A stretch of DNA of 64,000 nt from Panax quinquefolius (lineage: Eukaryota > Streptophyta > Magnoliopsida > Apiales > Araliaceae). A program made the position numbers and the translations under genes. Within the stretch, counting starts at the first letter, position 1; the number at the start of each line of letters is the position of its first letter. Below the pieces are notes generated by a model, which ran no database searches, was not told the origin of the DNA, and was given only the letters and a program-made list of their open reading frames with translations. Positions 46,074 to 57,985 of this stretch are shown here, piece after piece. Location of the stretch: positions 33,148,103 through 33,212,102 of the forward strand of contig CM035167.1 in NCBI GenBank assembly GCA_020205615.1. Reading direction: 5' to 3'.

Positions 46074-49000
46074 TTATGAAATTTCGTCCTCGAAATTGAC
46101 GTCGATACACAGTGTTTTCAAAAGGTGAGGATACCTCGCTTTCATTTTCGCTTTCCAATTCCCGGTCATTTCCTCTATAGCATGATTCCTCCACAAAACT
46201 TTAACTTGTGGTATGACCTTTCTTGCGTAGGACATGCTCCTTCCTATCCAAGATCTTGACAGTACCCTCCTCATACGTTAAGTCTTCGCTTATTAAGTCC
46301 TGTTCTAATTCTATAACGTGGTTCGGGTCTTTCACATATTTACGAAATGCGATATGTGAAACACATTATGAACACGAGACATACTTGGAGGTAACGCAAG
46401 TCTATAGCTACATTTCCTACTCGGTCAAGAATTTGAAATGGACCAATAAATTGTGGATTGAGCTTTCCTCTCTTCCCAAATCTTGTAACTCCCTTCCATG
46501 GAGCAATTCGCAACAATACATGATCCCCTACACTAAATTCCACGTCCTTTCGATGAAGATCCACATAACTCTTTTGTCGATCTTGTGCCGTTTGTATACG
46601 TTGTCGAATCATTTGAATCTTTTCGGTAGTCATATGTACTAACTCGGGTCCCAACAATGTTGCTTCACCCACCTCATCCCAATATATTGGAGAACGACAC
46701 TTTCGTCCATATAATGCTTCAAATGGAGCCACACCTATACTTGCTTGATAAATGTTGTTATAGGAGAATTCCACCAATGGTAAATACTTATCCCAACTGC
46801 CCTTGAAGTCTAGGACACAGAGTCTTAATAGATCTTCAAGAGTTTGAATAGTCCTCTCTGATTGTCCGTCCGTTTGGGGATGGTATGCCAACTAAATCGC
46901 AAATCCGTCCCATAGCTTTTTTTGCAAGCTAACCCAAAATCTTGAAGTGAATCTTGGGTCACGATCCCAAACTATGGATACCGGGCATGCCATGCAACCT
47001 CACAATCTCATTCACGTACATACTAGCAAGACCTTCAAGGAATAAGTCTCCGTGTCGGCAAGAAATGAGCGCAGACTTGGTTAATCTATCAACAATAACC
47101 CAAATAGCATTGATGCCTTGAGAAACCGTAGGAAGACCCGTGAACGAAATCCATGGTAATATGTTCCCACTTCCATTTCGTAATCTCAAGTGGTTGCAAC
47201 GGACCCTTAGGTACTAGATGCTCGCCTTTTACACGTTGACAAGTTAAACACATCGAGATAAACTTTGCAATTTCTCTCTTCATATTGTTCCACCAAAATG
47301 TATGTCAAGATCACGATACATTTTAGTACTTCCGGATGGATTGCAAATGGTGTATTGTGTGCCTCCATCATAATCTTGTACTTCAAATCGAGTCGTTAGG
47401 AACACAAAGTCTAGAGTGGACTCAAGTATTCCTTCTTCATTAATTCTCGCTTCCGGAATAGCTCCTTCTTGTACTTTCTTCTTCATACGCATCAGCTCCG
47501 GGTCGATGGCTTGAGCAACCTTAACTTTTTCTATTAAAGTTGGCTCTATGATCTTGACATCATCGCACTCGTTCCTGCATATGATCTTCTACTCAACGCG
47601 TCAGCTACCACGTTCGCTTTTCCAGGATGGTATTGAATAGTGTGGTCGTAGTAGTCTTTCAATAGCTCGAGCCAACGTCATTGCCGCCGCATGTTGAGTT
47701 CTTTTTGAGTGAAGAAATATTTAAGGCTTTTATGGTCCAATATATCTCCACTTTCTCCCCATATAGATAGTGCCTCCATATCTTTAGCGCTGAAAACGAT
47801 CTGCCGCTAACTCTAGATCATGAGTAGGATAATTCCTCTCATACTCTTTAAGTTGTCATGAGGCATAAAGCTATGACTTTCCCACGTTGCATGAGAACAC
47901 ATCCTAACCCTTTGCCTCAAGCATCATTGTAGATAACAAATCCATCCGAACCGGATGGTATTGTTAGAAACAGTCTTAAATAAGTCTCCTCTTAAGCTCT
48001 TGGAAACTCTTCTCGCATTCTTCACTCCAAACGAATTTTGTATCCTTCGAGTTAGTTGGGTTAATGGAGTAGCGATTCGAGAAAACCCTTCCACGAATTT
48101 TTGATAATAACCAGCTAAGCCCAAAAACTACGTACTTTTCATCACCGACTTGGTTGCTCCCAACTTTATTTTGCTTCAATCTTCATCGGATCAACAGATA
48201 CTCCATGTTTTGACACCACGTCAAGAAATGCTACTTCCTCAAGCCGAACTCGCATTTCTTCAATTTGGCATATAGTTGGTTTTCACGAAGCCTTTGGAGT
48301 ACCGAACGAAATGGTGCTCATGATCTTCACGACTTTTGGAATATATGAGGATGTCATCAATAAAGACAACAACGAATTGATCCAAATATTCCTTCAATAC
48401 TCGGTTCATCATATCCATGAAAGCCATAGAGCATTAGTTAGTCCGAAAGACATGACTAAGAATTCATAATGCCCATACCGAGTTCTCAGGCGCCTTTGAA
48501 TATCCTCGCCTCTAATCTTCACCGATAATATCCGAACGAAGATCGATTTTGAAAAGAATTGTGCCCTTGCAAATCGTCAAACAAGTCATCAATACAAGGT
48601 AGAGGATACCTATTCTTGATGGTGACATGGTTCAATTCCCGATAGTCAATACAAAGTCGCATACTCCGCGTCTTTCTTCTTTACGAATAAAACAGAGCAC
48701 CCCAAGGAGATGTACTTGGGGCGAATGAAACCGATGTCCAACAATTCCTCGTAGTTGGACCTTTAACTCCCAAGTTCAATAGGAGCCATTCGATATGGGG
48801 TTTTAGAAATGGGCTTTGTACCAGTTCAAGATCAATAAAGAATTCAACTTCACGTTACGGGGTAGACCGGAAGTTCTTCGAAAAATACGTAAGGAAAGTC
48901 AATAACAACAGAATATTATTCAAATTTGACGTGTCTTTATTCAAATCCATAACATGGGCTAAGAAAGCTTGACATCCGCTTTTTCAATAAACGAATAGCT

Positions 49001-49500
49001 TTATGATTAGATATATGATAGTGATTGATTTTAATGGTTTAGTTGCTTGAATTAAATATAACGGGTTGGTTAGGAATATGAAAACTAACAACCTTACGAA
49101 AACAATCAATTTTGGCATGATGAGTAGTTAACCAATCAATCCCTAAAATCACATCAAAAGCAAGTATCTTTAAAGAGATAAGGTCAACGGTAAGGTGATG
49201 GTGCCAACTTGAATCAAACAAGATTTATAAAAAGTGGATGTGATGAAAGTTTCTCCTAACGGAGTTTCCACAGATAGGTCAAAGTCTAATTTCTCCGGAG
49301 TCAAGTTTAAACGTTGAGCACATGCAGGAGAGATAAATGAATGGGTAACACCCAGATCAAGTAAGGTATAAACTTCGCAAGAATTTATAAATAGCTTACC
49401 CGTGATCACCTCGTTGGGTTTCTCGCATTTTGACCAATCACAACAACGCTTCTTCCCGAATCGTTGACTTTGACTTTTTGGGATGATCTTTTGAGTCACC
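46074..49500 (-). pseudogene. pol: pol of D (PR-RT-RNaseH-IN-chromodomain), many small frameshifts
   Basis: Minus strand. Protease about 49040-49480 (VDLISLKILAFDVILGIDWL, nearly identical to A; an upstream active-site-like DLGVTHSFI). RT about 48000-48860, with the F-I-D-D catalytic box readable near 48355-48375. RNase H about 47600-47980. Integrase about 46340-47490 ([39 protein letters not shown]). Chromodomain about 46074-46330, ending NFEDEIS before TAA. Frames change many times, usually by 1-2 nt near CG or CNG words. Since the LTRs are young, some of these may be sequence errors rather than real mutations. Confidence 0.9.
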
Positions 49501-50620
49501 GTCCCCATTGAACTAGGTTTCGCTCTGATAATGATCTCGAGCGATATGTCCTTCCTTTCCACAATTATAGCATACCTTGAACTGTTGTGGGTAGTTTGAC
49601 CGATATGTCCCTCTTTTTCGCATTTGTAGCATATGACCGGTGGTCGTTCTCCTCCCTTAGAACCGATTCTTCTTGACCGCTGCCGTCTTTACATAATCGT
49701 TGTTAAATCTCCTCTTTTAAAATCTCCTCCTCGACTCGCTTCTTCTATTTTCATGGCCATGATTACCACCAGTGGTTACCATTTTGTCCGTCTGCTTTCT
49801 TTCTCCGCCGGTTATCATTATTACATTGATCGCTATCTCCGGTACGATCCTCGTTATGGTCCCTTGGTTGAATATACTCGTTATCTCGCTCTAACAATTG
49901 AGCCTCATTAACAACATCCTGAATAGAGAAAAATTTATGAGAAATGAGATATTGTCGTATCTTAGGTTTCAAACCTCTCGAAAACATCCGCATCATATGT
50001 TCCTCATTCTCCACCAAATGAGGTGCAAACTCGATAACTCTTGCAAACTTTGCCTCGTCTCGAGACACCGTCGTGTTGTTTTGTTCCAATCGATGAACTC
50101 CACTTCCTTCATACGACGAACACTTTCGGAAAGTATTTGTCATTAAATAGCTTCAAAAACGTCTCCCAAGACATCTTTGAAAGGCCGAAAGGATGATGCA
50201 CGCTTCACGGACTCCCACCGATGATCCGCGCCGCGCACTTGGAACATAAAGGTGGCGAATGGAACCTTCTGTTCTTTCGTGCATCCCAAGACATCGAATA
50301 TCTTGGTAATTTGCTTGACCCATGTTTCCGCCTATGATCGGATCTAGCTTTCCCTTAAATTCGGTGGTCTCAACTCTTTGAATCGTTTTGGTCAGGACAA
50401 CCCGTGAATTGCTATCATTTCCTCCTCAGTATTTTGAACACGAGTCTCCTCGTGCGATTTTGCATGAACTGCAAAAACTTCTAAACATCCCCTCGTTCAT
50501 CATCTCGCTCAATGGTGTTGTTCACGGGAGAAACATTGCCGACTGTTGCACGTTCTCCTCGTTGGTGAGTACAGGCGTCTCCACGGTCTCATTTCCATTG
50601 TTAATATTCTCAGTCGACAT
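49501..50620 (-). pseudogene. gag: gag of D
   Basis: Minus strand, starting at ATG 50620 (MSTENINNGNETVETPV). Contains the gag core segments RVIEFAPHLVENEEHMMRMF and GLKPKIRQYLISHK, then the basic linker, then two zinc-knuckle motifs (CYKCEKEGH and CYNCGKEGH type, about 49550-49635). Several frameshifts and a stop near 50525. No extra ORF lies between it and the primer site. Confidence 0.88.
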
Positions 50621-50668
50621 TCTCAAATACTGTCATAAAACAAGGGTTAATTAAGGAAATCAATATAT

Positions 50669-52552
50669 TGAAAGTAGTATGCACACAAGCCAATCATGTT
50701 TGATGATAAAGCATATACTTTGTAACAATCTTATTCATTTATTAATAAAAAGTATTAATTTATTAAAGGCTTTTAATTATCTACATGATGCTGTTTTATA
50801 ATATGTGATAAACCCATAGTTTTAAGCAATGCTTTTAGAATAATGATGATGATCATTCTAATGAGATCTAAATTCTTTGAAAGCTTAAAACTAAAATAGT
50901 TCCCAATCGTTGGATTACTAAATTGGGGATTAGTGAATCCGGATAGATTGGTACATATGTTGCTTGCTCATTGGATGAGGATGATTGATCTCATGATCAT
51001 TTGTGTGGAGACACTAAAGCAAGTATGTAGGTGCTTATTAGAGAATAAGTTCACTTTGACGTGGCTCGCTAAGGAATACCTAATGGAGTTTTATTTGTTC
51101 TCATCAATAGGAATTCTCAGTAGTGATAGTAGTACAAGTAATCCTTGGACTTGAGATCATCATAGTATCTTGTGTATGATAAGTTATACTTTGACTTATT
51201 CCTTAAGACCCTTAGGGTATATCAAAGGGTATGCTTGGGTATAATAAGTTGTACATGGAGATAATGTATGATCAATAAAGAATCTACCACTTCTAATAAA
51301 AGAAGAGAAATGTCCTATGTGATTCGATAAATGACAACCCAAAAGAGTCCTTGGCGGCGCGAATGAAATTAGAAAGGAGTTTCTAATTTGCATTATTTGA
51401 GTTGTGCATTTAAGAGTCGAAATACATATAATTAAATAAAATAAGACTTGACAAAGAATTCCATGTCTTATATTTAATTGGGACATCAGTATGGTGGAAG
51501 GATTGAATTGTATTTGGTAACTATTTACTCAAAGGTTCTTTTATGATTAATGTTGAAATCTATATTATCCGGAAAGTCGTTGATCGCTAGGGAGGGCTTA
51601 TCCCTATTGTAGAATAAATATTATTTAAATAAATTAATTGTTTAATTTATTTATTTAAATAAGATTAGAATTGTTCTAATTGATTTATTCACAACCGGCT
51701 TAATATGGAGAACCTAAAGGGTCACACCATAAAAGGAAGAATAATTATTTAAGAAGTAAATGGCATAATCGTAATAATATGTTATGTATATTTAATTTAA
51801 TCTATGGTGATAGAATAAATTAAATAGCTTAATATTTATTATTTAATATTTTAGAAATATTAAATATAAATTAATAAGAGGAGTCTTATTAATATTATTA
51901 CAATTATTATTATTTTAATTTCTAAAAGAGTTTAGGAATTAATTTAATATAAGTACTCTCATTTATTCCTAATTGGATTAGGAAGGAAAATTAGTTAAAG
52001 GAGTTTAATTAATTATCCCTAATAAGATTAGGGAGCTTAATTAATTAAAAGAATTTAATTAATTAAATAAAACTCAATTCCTTAATTGTTAAGATGGGTT
52101 GCCCACATCTATAAATAAGAGGAGTCTTAATATGGGTGGTGTGGGTTGTTGACTTTAACAACTACGTAATAATTCCAAGTTGTTGGGAGTATGCCTTTTC
52201 TATAGAGATAGAAAATTAGGGTTAGCCATAACACCCATCTTCTTGAATTTTATTCTTCCTTGGTGGATCACCTCTAGAGGCCAAACACATGGGTGGCTAA
52301 CGTTGATCAAAGGAAGGAACCAAACCCGGTGAATTCAAGATTGAACGCGAAAGGATTTGGAGGTGAACTTGTACCTGAGGAAGCTCGATCTTCAAGGGTA
52401 TGATTTTATTCTTTATCTTTTCGTTTAATTAATAATTGTGCATAAAGGGTGATCCGGGTATATGGTTTGTAAAATTTTTTAAACTCTGATTTTACCACGC
52501 TTCCGCTAATTTATGCAATTTGATTGCGTTGATGAATATTACAAACCTAACA
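50669..52552 (+). repeat. 5' LTR of C
   Basis: TGAAAGTAGTATGC...ACCTAACA. TATA box at 52110-52117. Differs from the 3' LTR by roughly a dozen small changes. The K fragment (5772-6506) is a third, more diverged copy. Confidence 0.95.
52110..52117 (+). promoter_or_regulatory. TATA box of LTR C
   Basis: TATAAATA after 'cccacatc'; repeated in the 3' LTR at 59426-59433. Start of transcription about 30 bp downstream is inferred. Confidence 0.6.
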
Positions 52553-52553
52553 A

Positions 52554-52566
52554 TGGCATCAGAGCC
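52554..52566 (+). other. Primer-binding site of C (initiator tRNA-Met)
   Basis: TGGCATCAGAGCC, one base after the LTR end; one mismatch to TGGTATCAGAGC. Confidence 0.88.
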
Positions 52567-53019
52567 AAACCTTTATGCAAATTATTAATTGTTCAAATTT
52601 AATTTATATATTGATATGTGTTTAGAACAATTTAATTGGGCATAATTTTATTGTATAAAATTTATTTAAAAAAAAAAAAAAAAGGCTTTTTTTTTTCTTC
52701 CAAAAACATGAATAATTATTGAGATTCATTTTTTTTTTCAATTAAAGTTAATGCAATATATGATTTATTTTTTTGTAAACAACGTGGTAGCTTTATTTTT
52801 TTTTTAAAAGAAATCAGCAACTTTAAAAAAAAAAAAAAAAAAAAAAAATTCTAACATTCTTTTAAATTCCGGGACTTAAACCGCATTTTATTATATCAAG
52901 GTTCATGGAAGGACAAGGATTACAGGATCATCAAATTTTTAAATATAAGGAATATATTATATATATATATAATATATATATTATGAATATATATATACAT
53001 ATATATATTCTTAATTATT

Positions 53020-53740
53020 ATATAATTAAAATAAAAAGTTTATTTTAATTTTAATAATTTTATAATTAAAATAAAAAGGTTTATTTTAATCTTAAAATAA
53101 AAGGTTTATTTTAATATTAAAATAAAATATTTATTTTAATTTTAAAATTAAATTTCATGCTAACTAATTAGAGTTGGAATTGGATTCCATGCTAACTAAT
53201 TGGAGTTGAAATTGGATTTTATTTTTCCTAAAATAAAGGAGTTTATTTGTAAATAGGGAAGTAAATCCATATTTCCTTAAATAAAGGAGTTTATTTAGAT
53301 ATGAAATAAGATTTCATATTATTCAAAATAAAAGAGTTTATTTATGAATAGGAAAGAGAATCCTAATTTCCTTAAATAAAAGAGTTTATTTAAATATGGA
53401 ATAAGATTTCATATTATTCAAAATAAAGGAGTTTATTTGTGAATAGGAAAGAATATCCGTGTTTCCTTTAATAAAGATTTTTTTACATGGAATTGGATTC
53501 CATAATTAATTAAAATAAAAGAGTTTATTTTAATTAAAGATTTTTTATATACGTGGAATTGGATTCCATAATTAATTAAAAATAAAGGAGTTTATTTTGA
53601 TTAAAAATTTTGATTAAAATAAAATAGTTTATTTTATTCAAAATTGGATAAATTAAAATAAAATAGTTTTATTTTGATTTAAATTTGGATTAAAATAAAG
53701 GATTTTATTTTGATTCAAAAATAGATTTTATACTAACTAA
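53020..53740 (+). repeat. AT-rich minisatellite, AAATAAAGGAGTTTATTT units
   Basis: More than ten imperfect copies of a unit centred on AAATAAAGGAGTTTATTT (variants AAAATAAAAGGTTTATTTT), spaced 25-65 bp apart, with linkers such as 'ggaattggattccat' and 'gaataggaaag'. Each core is nearly its own inverted repeat (AAATAAA/TTTATTT), so RNA from it could fold into many weak hairpins. Confidence 0.85.
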
Positions 53741-54493
53741 ATTTGCCCATTAAATGATATCAATATATATATTAAATGTTTATTATTCATAAGATGAATG
53801 TTATTTATTGATGCATATGGTGATGTGTATGATAATAAATGGGATTTATTATAGACTATTGACCAATGCGATTGGATTTTATTTTAGTTGGATGCATGAA
53901 TGTATGGGTTTTATTAAATGGGGTCTGCGTACCTCGTCTTCTCTAATTTTTCTTAATGTAAATTCTATCTCACTTCTATGTACTTCCCTCGATCACCGAT
54001 CAAGGTTTCTATTTATTTTAAATAGTTTTGTAATAGGAATAGTTAGAATTAATTTTGAAAAATTGGAGATCAAGGAGCAAGGAGCGCTTGAAGACCCGCT
54101 TTGTAATGGAGCCCTAAGTTTAAATGTAATAGTTATATTTAAATATTATTTCTTGCACCCCTAGGGTTTGACCTTTTGGTTCACTTGGTGGCTCTAGTGA
54201 ACCAAACTAGAATAAAAGTCCATAATCAATCCGGGTAGAATATAGTATTCTATATGTGCATGCTTATACTATATATATATATATATATTATGCAAACATG
54301 CTTCGCATGTTCATTAATATAACGCGTATTTTATATATATATATGCAATGCTGCCGCTAAAACAAGATGAGATAATTAATAATAAACCCCTCAATTTTTT
54401 ATATTAAGTCCTAAGCGTTCAAAGATATTTGGAATATCGAACGTCGCCTTCTAGCATGATAAAATTAATAGAGTATTAAATATTTAATATGAG

Positions 54494-54791
54494 TTTGTTG
54501 TGTCACCACAAGGCAAGTATTAAGTATTTAAAATGTTAATTTATCACATTTGATGCTTATAAAGAAAATTGAACAATATTGTTTTGTTGTGTCACCACAA
54601 GGATGATATTTTTCTTTTTTGAATATATGGAGTGCTAGGTCGGACTTAACTTGGATAATTTTGATTCGGATGTGCCACCACTTGATCAAAATAATCTAAG
54701 AGGCAAAATACAAGGAGTTGCATAGTTGATGTAATTGACAAAAAGTTGTCTACCTATTTATTTATATATAGTTTGTTGTGTCACCACAAGG
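54494..54791 (+). repeat. Three spaced copies of TTTGTTGTGTCACCACAAGG
   Basis: Exact 20-bp copies at 54494-54513, 54583-54602 and 54772-54791, with a degenerate one (tgtgccaccacttg) near 54671. Each holds the inverted repeat TTGTG-TCAC-CACAA. Spacing is irregular (89 and 189 bp). Confidence 0.92.
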
Positions 54792-54997
54792 CTATATACA
54801 TTTGAAATGGGATCCTTATTCTCACTAGCAAATCTTTAATTAGATTTTTGCTTTTAACTATATAAGTGAGGGTAATATAGTTTGAAGAAAATAGTGGGAG
54901 ATACCAATTTAAAACAAGACCTAAATTATTTTGGTAATTAATAAAAGAATGTATGTTAAAATGTTGTTAATTACAAATTCATTTACGAAATTTTACA

Positions 54998-57970
54998 ATG
55001 TCTAAAATTACTATCATCAAAGCATATTAGATGCTAAATTAACGGCATCCAAATTAAACGGATTGGTTAAGGAATTTGAGAATAGTTCTCATAGTCGAAA
55101 AGCTATCTTATGTCCTTAATACGCCTATCCTCGCAATGATAGTTTGCGCATAATGCCTCGAGGAAGACATTGCTACTTTTAGAAAGTGGCAAGATGATGC
55201 ACAGATTGGCTCAATGCATCATGTTCGCATCTATGAGTAACGAGCTTCAGTGTCAGCATGAAACTATGGATGCTCCTACTATATTCCTGCACATCAAGTA
55301 GTTGATGGTGAGGAAAGTAGGACTGATAGATATCGAGATATCTAAGGAGCTCTTCCGATCTAGAATAGCCAATGGCACTATAAAATGCAGATAAAAAAAG
55401 TTCTTAACATAATCAATTTGATTGATCAATTAGACAACAGGTTTTGTCATGGATGGAGAGTTGAGCCAAGATTTGATCTTGCACTCACTCCCAGACTCCT
55501 TTCACAATTGTTGTGAATTTTTCATATAAACAAGCTAGATATCGCCTTTCTTTGATTTGTTTAACATGTTGAAAAATGTTGAGAGTCACTTTCCAACCAA
55601 GAAAAACCAAGTCTTCTTGGTAGGGGCCAAAGGATCTTCCTAAAAGAAGAACGATTCAAAGAAGGTAAATGAAAAGGTGTAAACAAAGGATAATAAGAAC
55701 AAAACTGATACGGATAGCAAAGGAGTTTGCTTCCACTGCAATAAGCCTAGACACTGGAAAGAAACTGCGAGAAGTATCTTGCAGAGGCTAACCAAAGAAG
55801 CTTAGTGAAGTTTCGGTTATAAATACAAATTTGTTCATGATTTAAAATAAAATTTTCTTTAAGTCAAGGTTCTACTTGGGTATTGGATACCGATTTTGGT
55901 TATCATAAATATAGATTTATGAAGGGACCAAGCAGAAGTAGAAAGCTAAACAAATATAAGTAATTCTATGTGTGGAAAATGAAGCAAAGGTTGCCGCATT
56001 AACTATAGAAACTTATAGTTTAGCAATGCCTACGGGCAAATCTATTAAGTCAATAAGTTGTTATTGTATTCCAGTTCTTATTAAAAATATTATTTCCATT
56101 TTATTGTTGGACAATGAAATCTTTGGTATTATAATTAAGAACAATTGTTGTTCTATTTATAATAATAATGTTTTGTATAAAACTGGAATATTACTTAATA
56201 AATTTTGTATACTTGACTTACATGAAAATAATTTTGCATATTGAACAAATTAGTATAAGAAAAGGAGATGATCATTCAAAGAGTTGAATGTGTGTATTTG
56301 CTGAAATACAAGTGTGAATTATTTGAAAGGTTCAAAGAATTCAAAAGTGAAACAAATTGGCAAAGTATTAAGATTCTTTGATTAGATCAAGGAATAAATA
56401 CTTGTGAAATAAGTTTCTAGATCATCTTAAATGGTTTTTCATAATGGACGCCTCCTGATACGCAATAATTGATTGATGTATCTGAAAGGAAAAATCGTAC
56501 CTTGTTGGACATGGTGCGGTCCATAATGATTTTACCGACATTCTAGTATCCTTCTGGGATATCCTAGAAATGGTCGACATATCTCTGAAAATGGTAACCT
56601 CAAAATCCAAATTTAAGACTCCATAAAAGTTATGGATGTGGAGGATTCCTAATCTTAAGTATGTTAAGATAAAGGGTTGTCCAACTTATGTGAAAAGGTT
56701 TCAAAGGATAAGCTTGGGACAAGATTTGACAAGTGTCGATTTGTGGGACATCCTAAAGTAAGTTTAGGGTATATGTTCTATAATTCTACTTAGCAAAAGG
56801 TGTTTGTTGCGAAACACGCTTCCTTCTAAGATAAAGGTGTTTATCATTGAAAGGGCTAGTGGGAGGATAATAGATCTTGAAGAGTTCAAGAACCACAAAA
56901 CACTATAAGTCAAATAAGAGGAACCTGTAGATAGACCTATTGTACCACAACTGAATCATAAATCGAATAGTCACCGAGATACCGGGAGGTATGGATTCAT
57001 CATGGATAATGATGATGAGGTACGCATCATAGAAGATGATGATCCAGAGTTACATTCGATGAGGTAAGACTTCTAGTGTGTACAAAAGGGACAGTAGGAG
57101 CGCCGTGACATTCCTAATATTATATGTTGATATACTACGGATAAGGAATGACATACCAATGCTACAATCAGTAATGATAAAGTTGTCTAAACATTCCTCC
57201 ATGAATGGTTTGGGAAGAGTATCTTAATTGGGGATAAAATCTATATAGATAGATACAACGGGATGCTCAACTTAACCCAAGGAACGATATATTCATTTGA
57301 TGCTAAAGTCGTTTAGCATGGCAAACTCAAGAGATGTCTCATGTTGATGAGCCGTGGAGTGTATCTCTTAATAGTCCCCATAGACTCCAAAAAGAAGAGA
57401 GATCGCATGAGTGACAATCATGTATGCAATGAAATATACGAGACCCGATGTTGATCGGTCATATTACGGAGAAGACAAAGTGAAAAACATCTTAAAGTTC
57501 TTAACCCAAGACTAAGGATGTGAGCATATATGGTGGGTCTGAATTAAAACTAGAGGGCTTACGAGACTCAAGTTTTTCGCAGACGAGACCAAGACGATAG
57601 AAAATCAACTTTAAGGTAAAGTGTTACCTTGAATAGTGGTGCAGTGAATTGGAAAGGTTCCAAACAGCAAAGAGTTGCTGGTTTAGTGATAAAGACAAAG
57701 TAAATAGCTATAAATGAAGCTGCAAGTTGATTGTTTGAATTAAAAGTTCATTACAGAACTAGGAATAGTTCCTAAGTCTCATCTTGGATCTAAACATGTG
57801 TTGTGGCACTTTCATTTGAATATTAGAATCATTGAAAGATGGGAAATCACTATAGAGATAGTGGACTCTCATGAATAACATTACATATCCATTAACTAAA
57901 AGCTTATCCAACAAAGGGATAATCGTCACTTAGAGAAGAAGAGTATGAGATACCATGACGATTGGCTTTA
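54998..57970 (+). pseudogene. Decayed gag-pol of copia C
   Basis: Recognisable pieces in order, in shifting frames. Gag N-terminus from ATG 54998 (LDAKLTASKLNG). Degenerate zinc knuckle near 55730 (GVCFHCNKPRHWKETARS, last Cys lost). Pre-integrase region 55972-56240 (NIISILLLDNE, IIKNNCCSIYNNN). Integrase scraps 56430-56850. RT scraps 57080-57350, including an LYVD remnant of the Y-V-D-D box and LNLTQGTIYSFD. RNase H 57480-57900 (GAVNWKGSKQQRVA, AINEAA, SKHVL.HFHL). Much of RT is missing. No open frame exceeds about 90 codons. It cannot encode working enzymes although its LTRs are young. Confidence 0.85.
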
Positions 57971-57985
57971 GTGCAAGTGGGAGAT
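57971..57985 (+). other. Polypurine tract of C
   Basis: gtgcaagtgggagat directly before the 3' LTR, the usual copia AAGTGGGAGAT form. Confidence 0.85.

Larger units (their letters stand above)
52567..54997 (+). other. Long non-coding leader of C
   Basis: No gene. Contains A and T homopolymers (near 52667, 52687 and 52826), an AT-rich minisatellite (53020-53740), an ordinary AT-rich stretch to 54480, and three copies of a TTGTGTCACCACAA motif (54494-54791). SIRE-like copia elements often have long leaders, but 2.4 kb of repeats is notable. Confidence 0.75.

Noticed and set aside
52667..52850. A and T homopolymers as poly(A) tails of retroposons (SINE/LINE)
   Set aside because: They lie inside the copia C leader with no flanking duplications or upstream SINE/LINE sequence.
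53808..54164. 118-codon open frame in the C leader as a gene
   Set aside because: It shows no recognisable domain, lies in AT-rich leader between repeat blocks, and has no second copy in the window to test it. The copia gag start is further on at 54998.
54494..54791. Repeated 20-mers as a CRISPR-like array
   Set aside because: Only three copies with irregular spacing, in plant retrotransposon DNA, with no cas genes.
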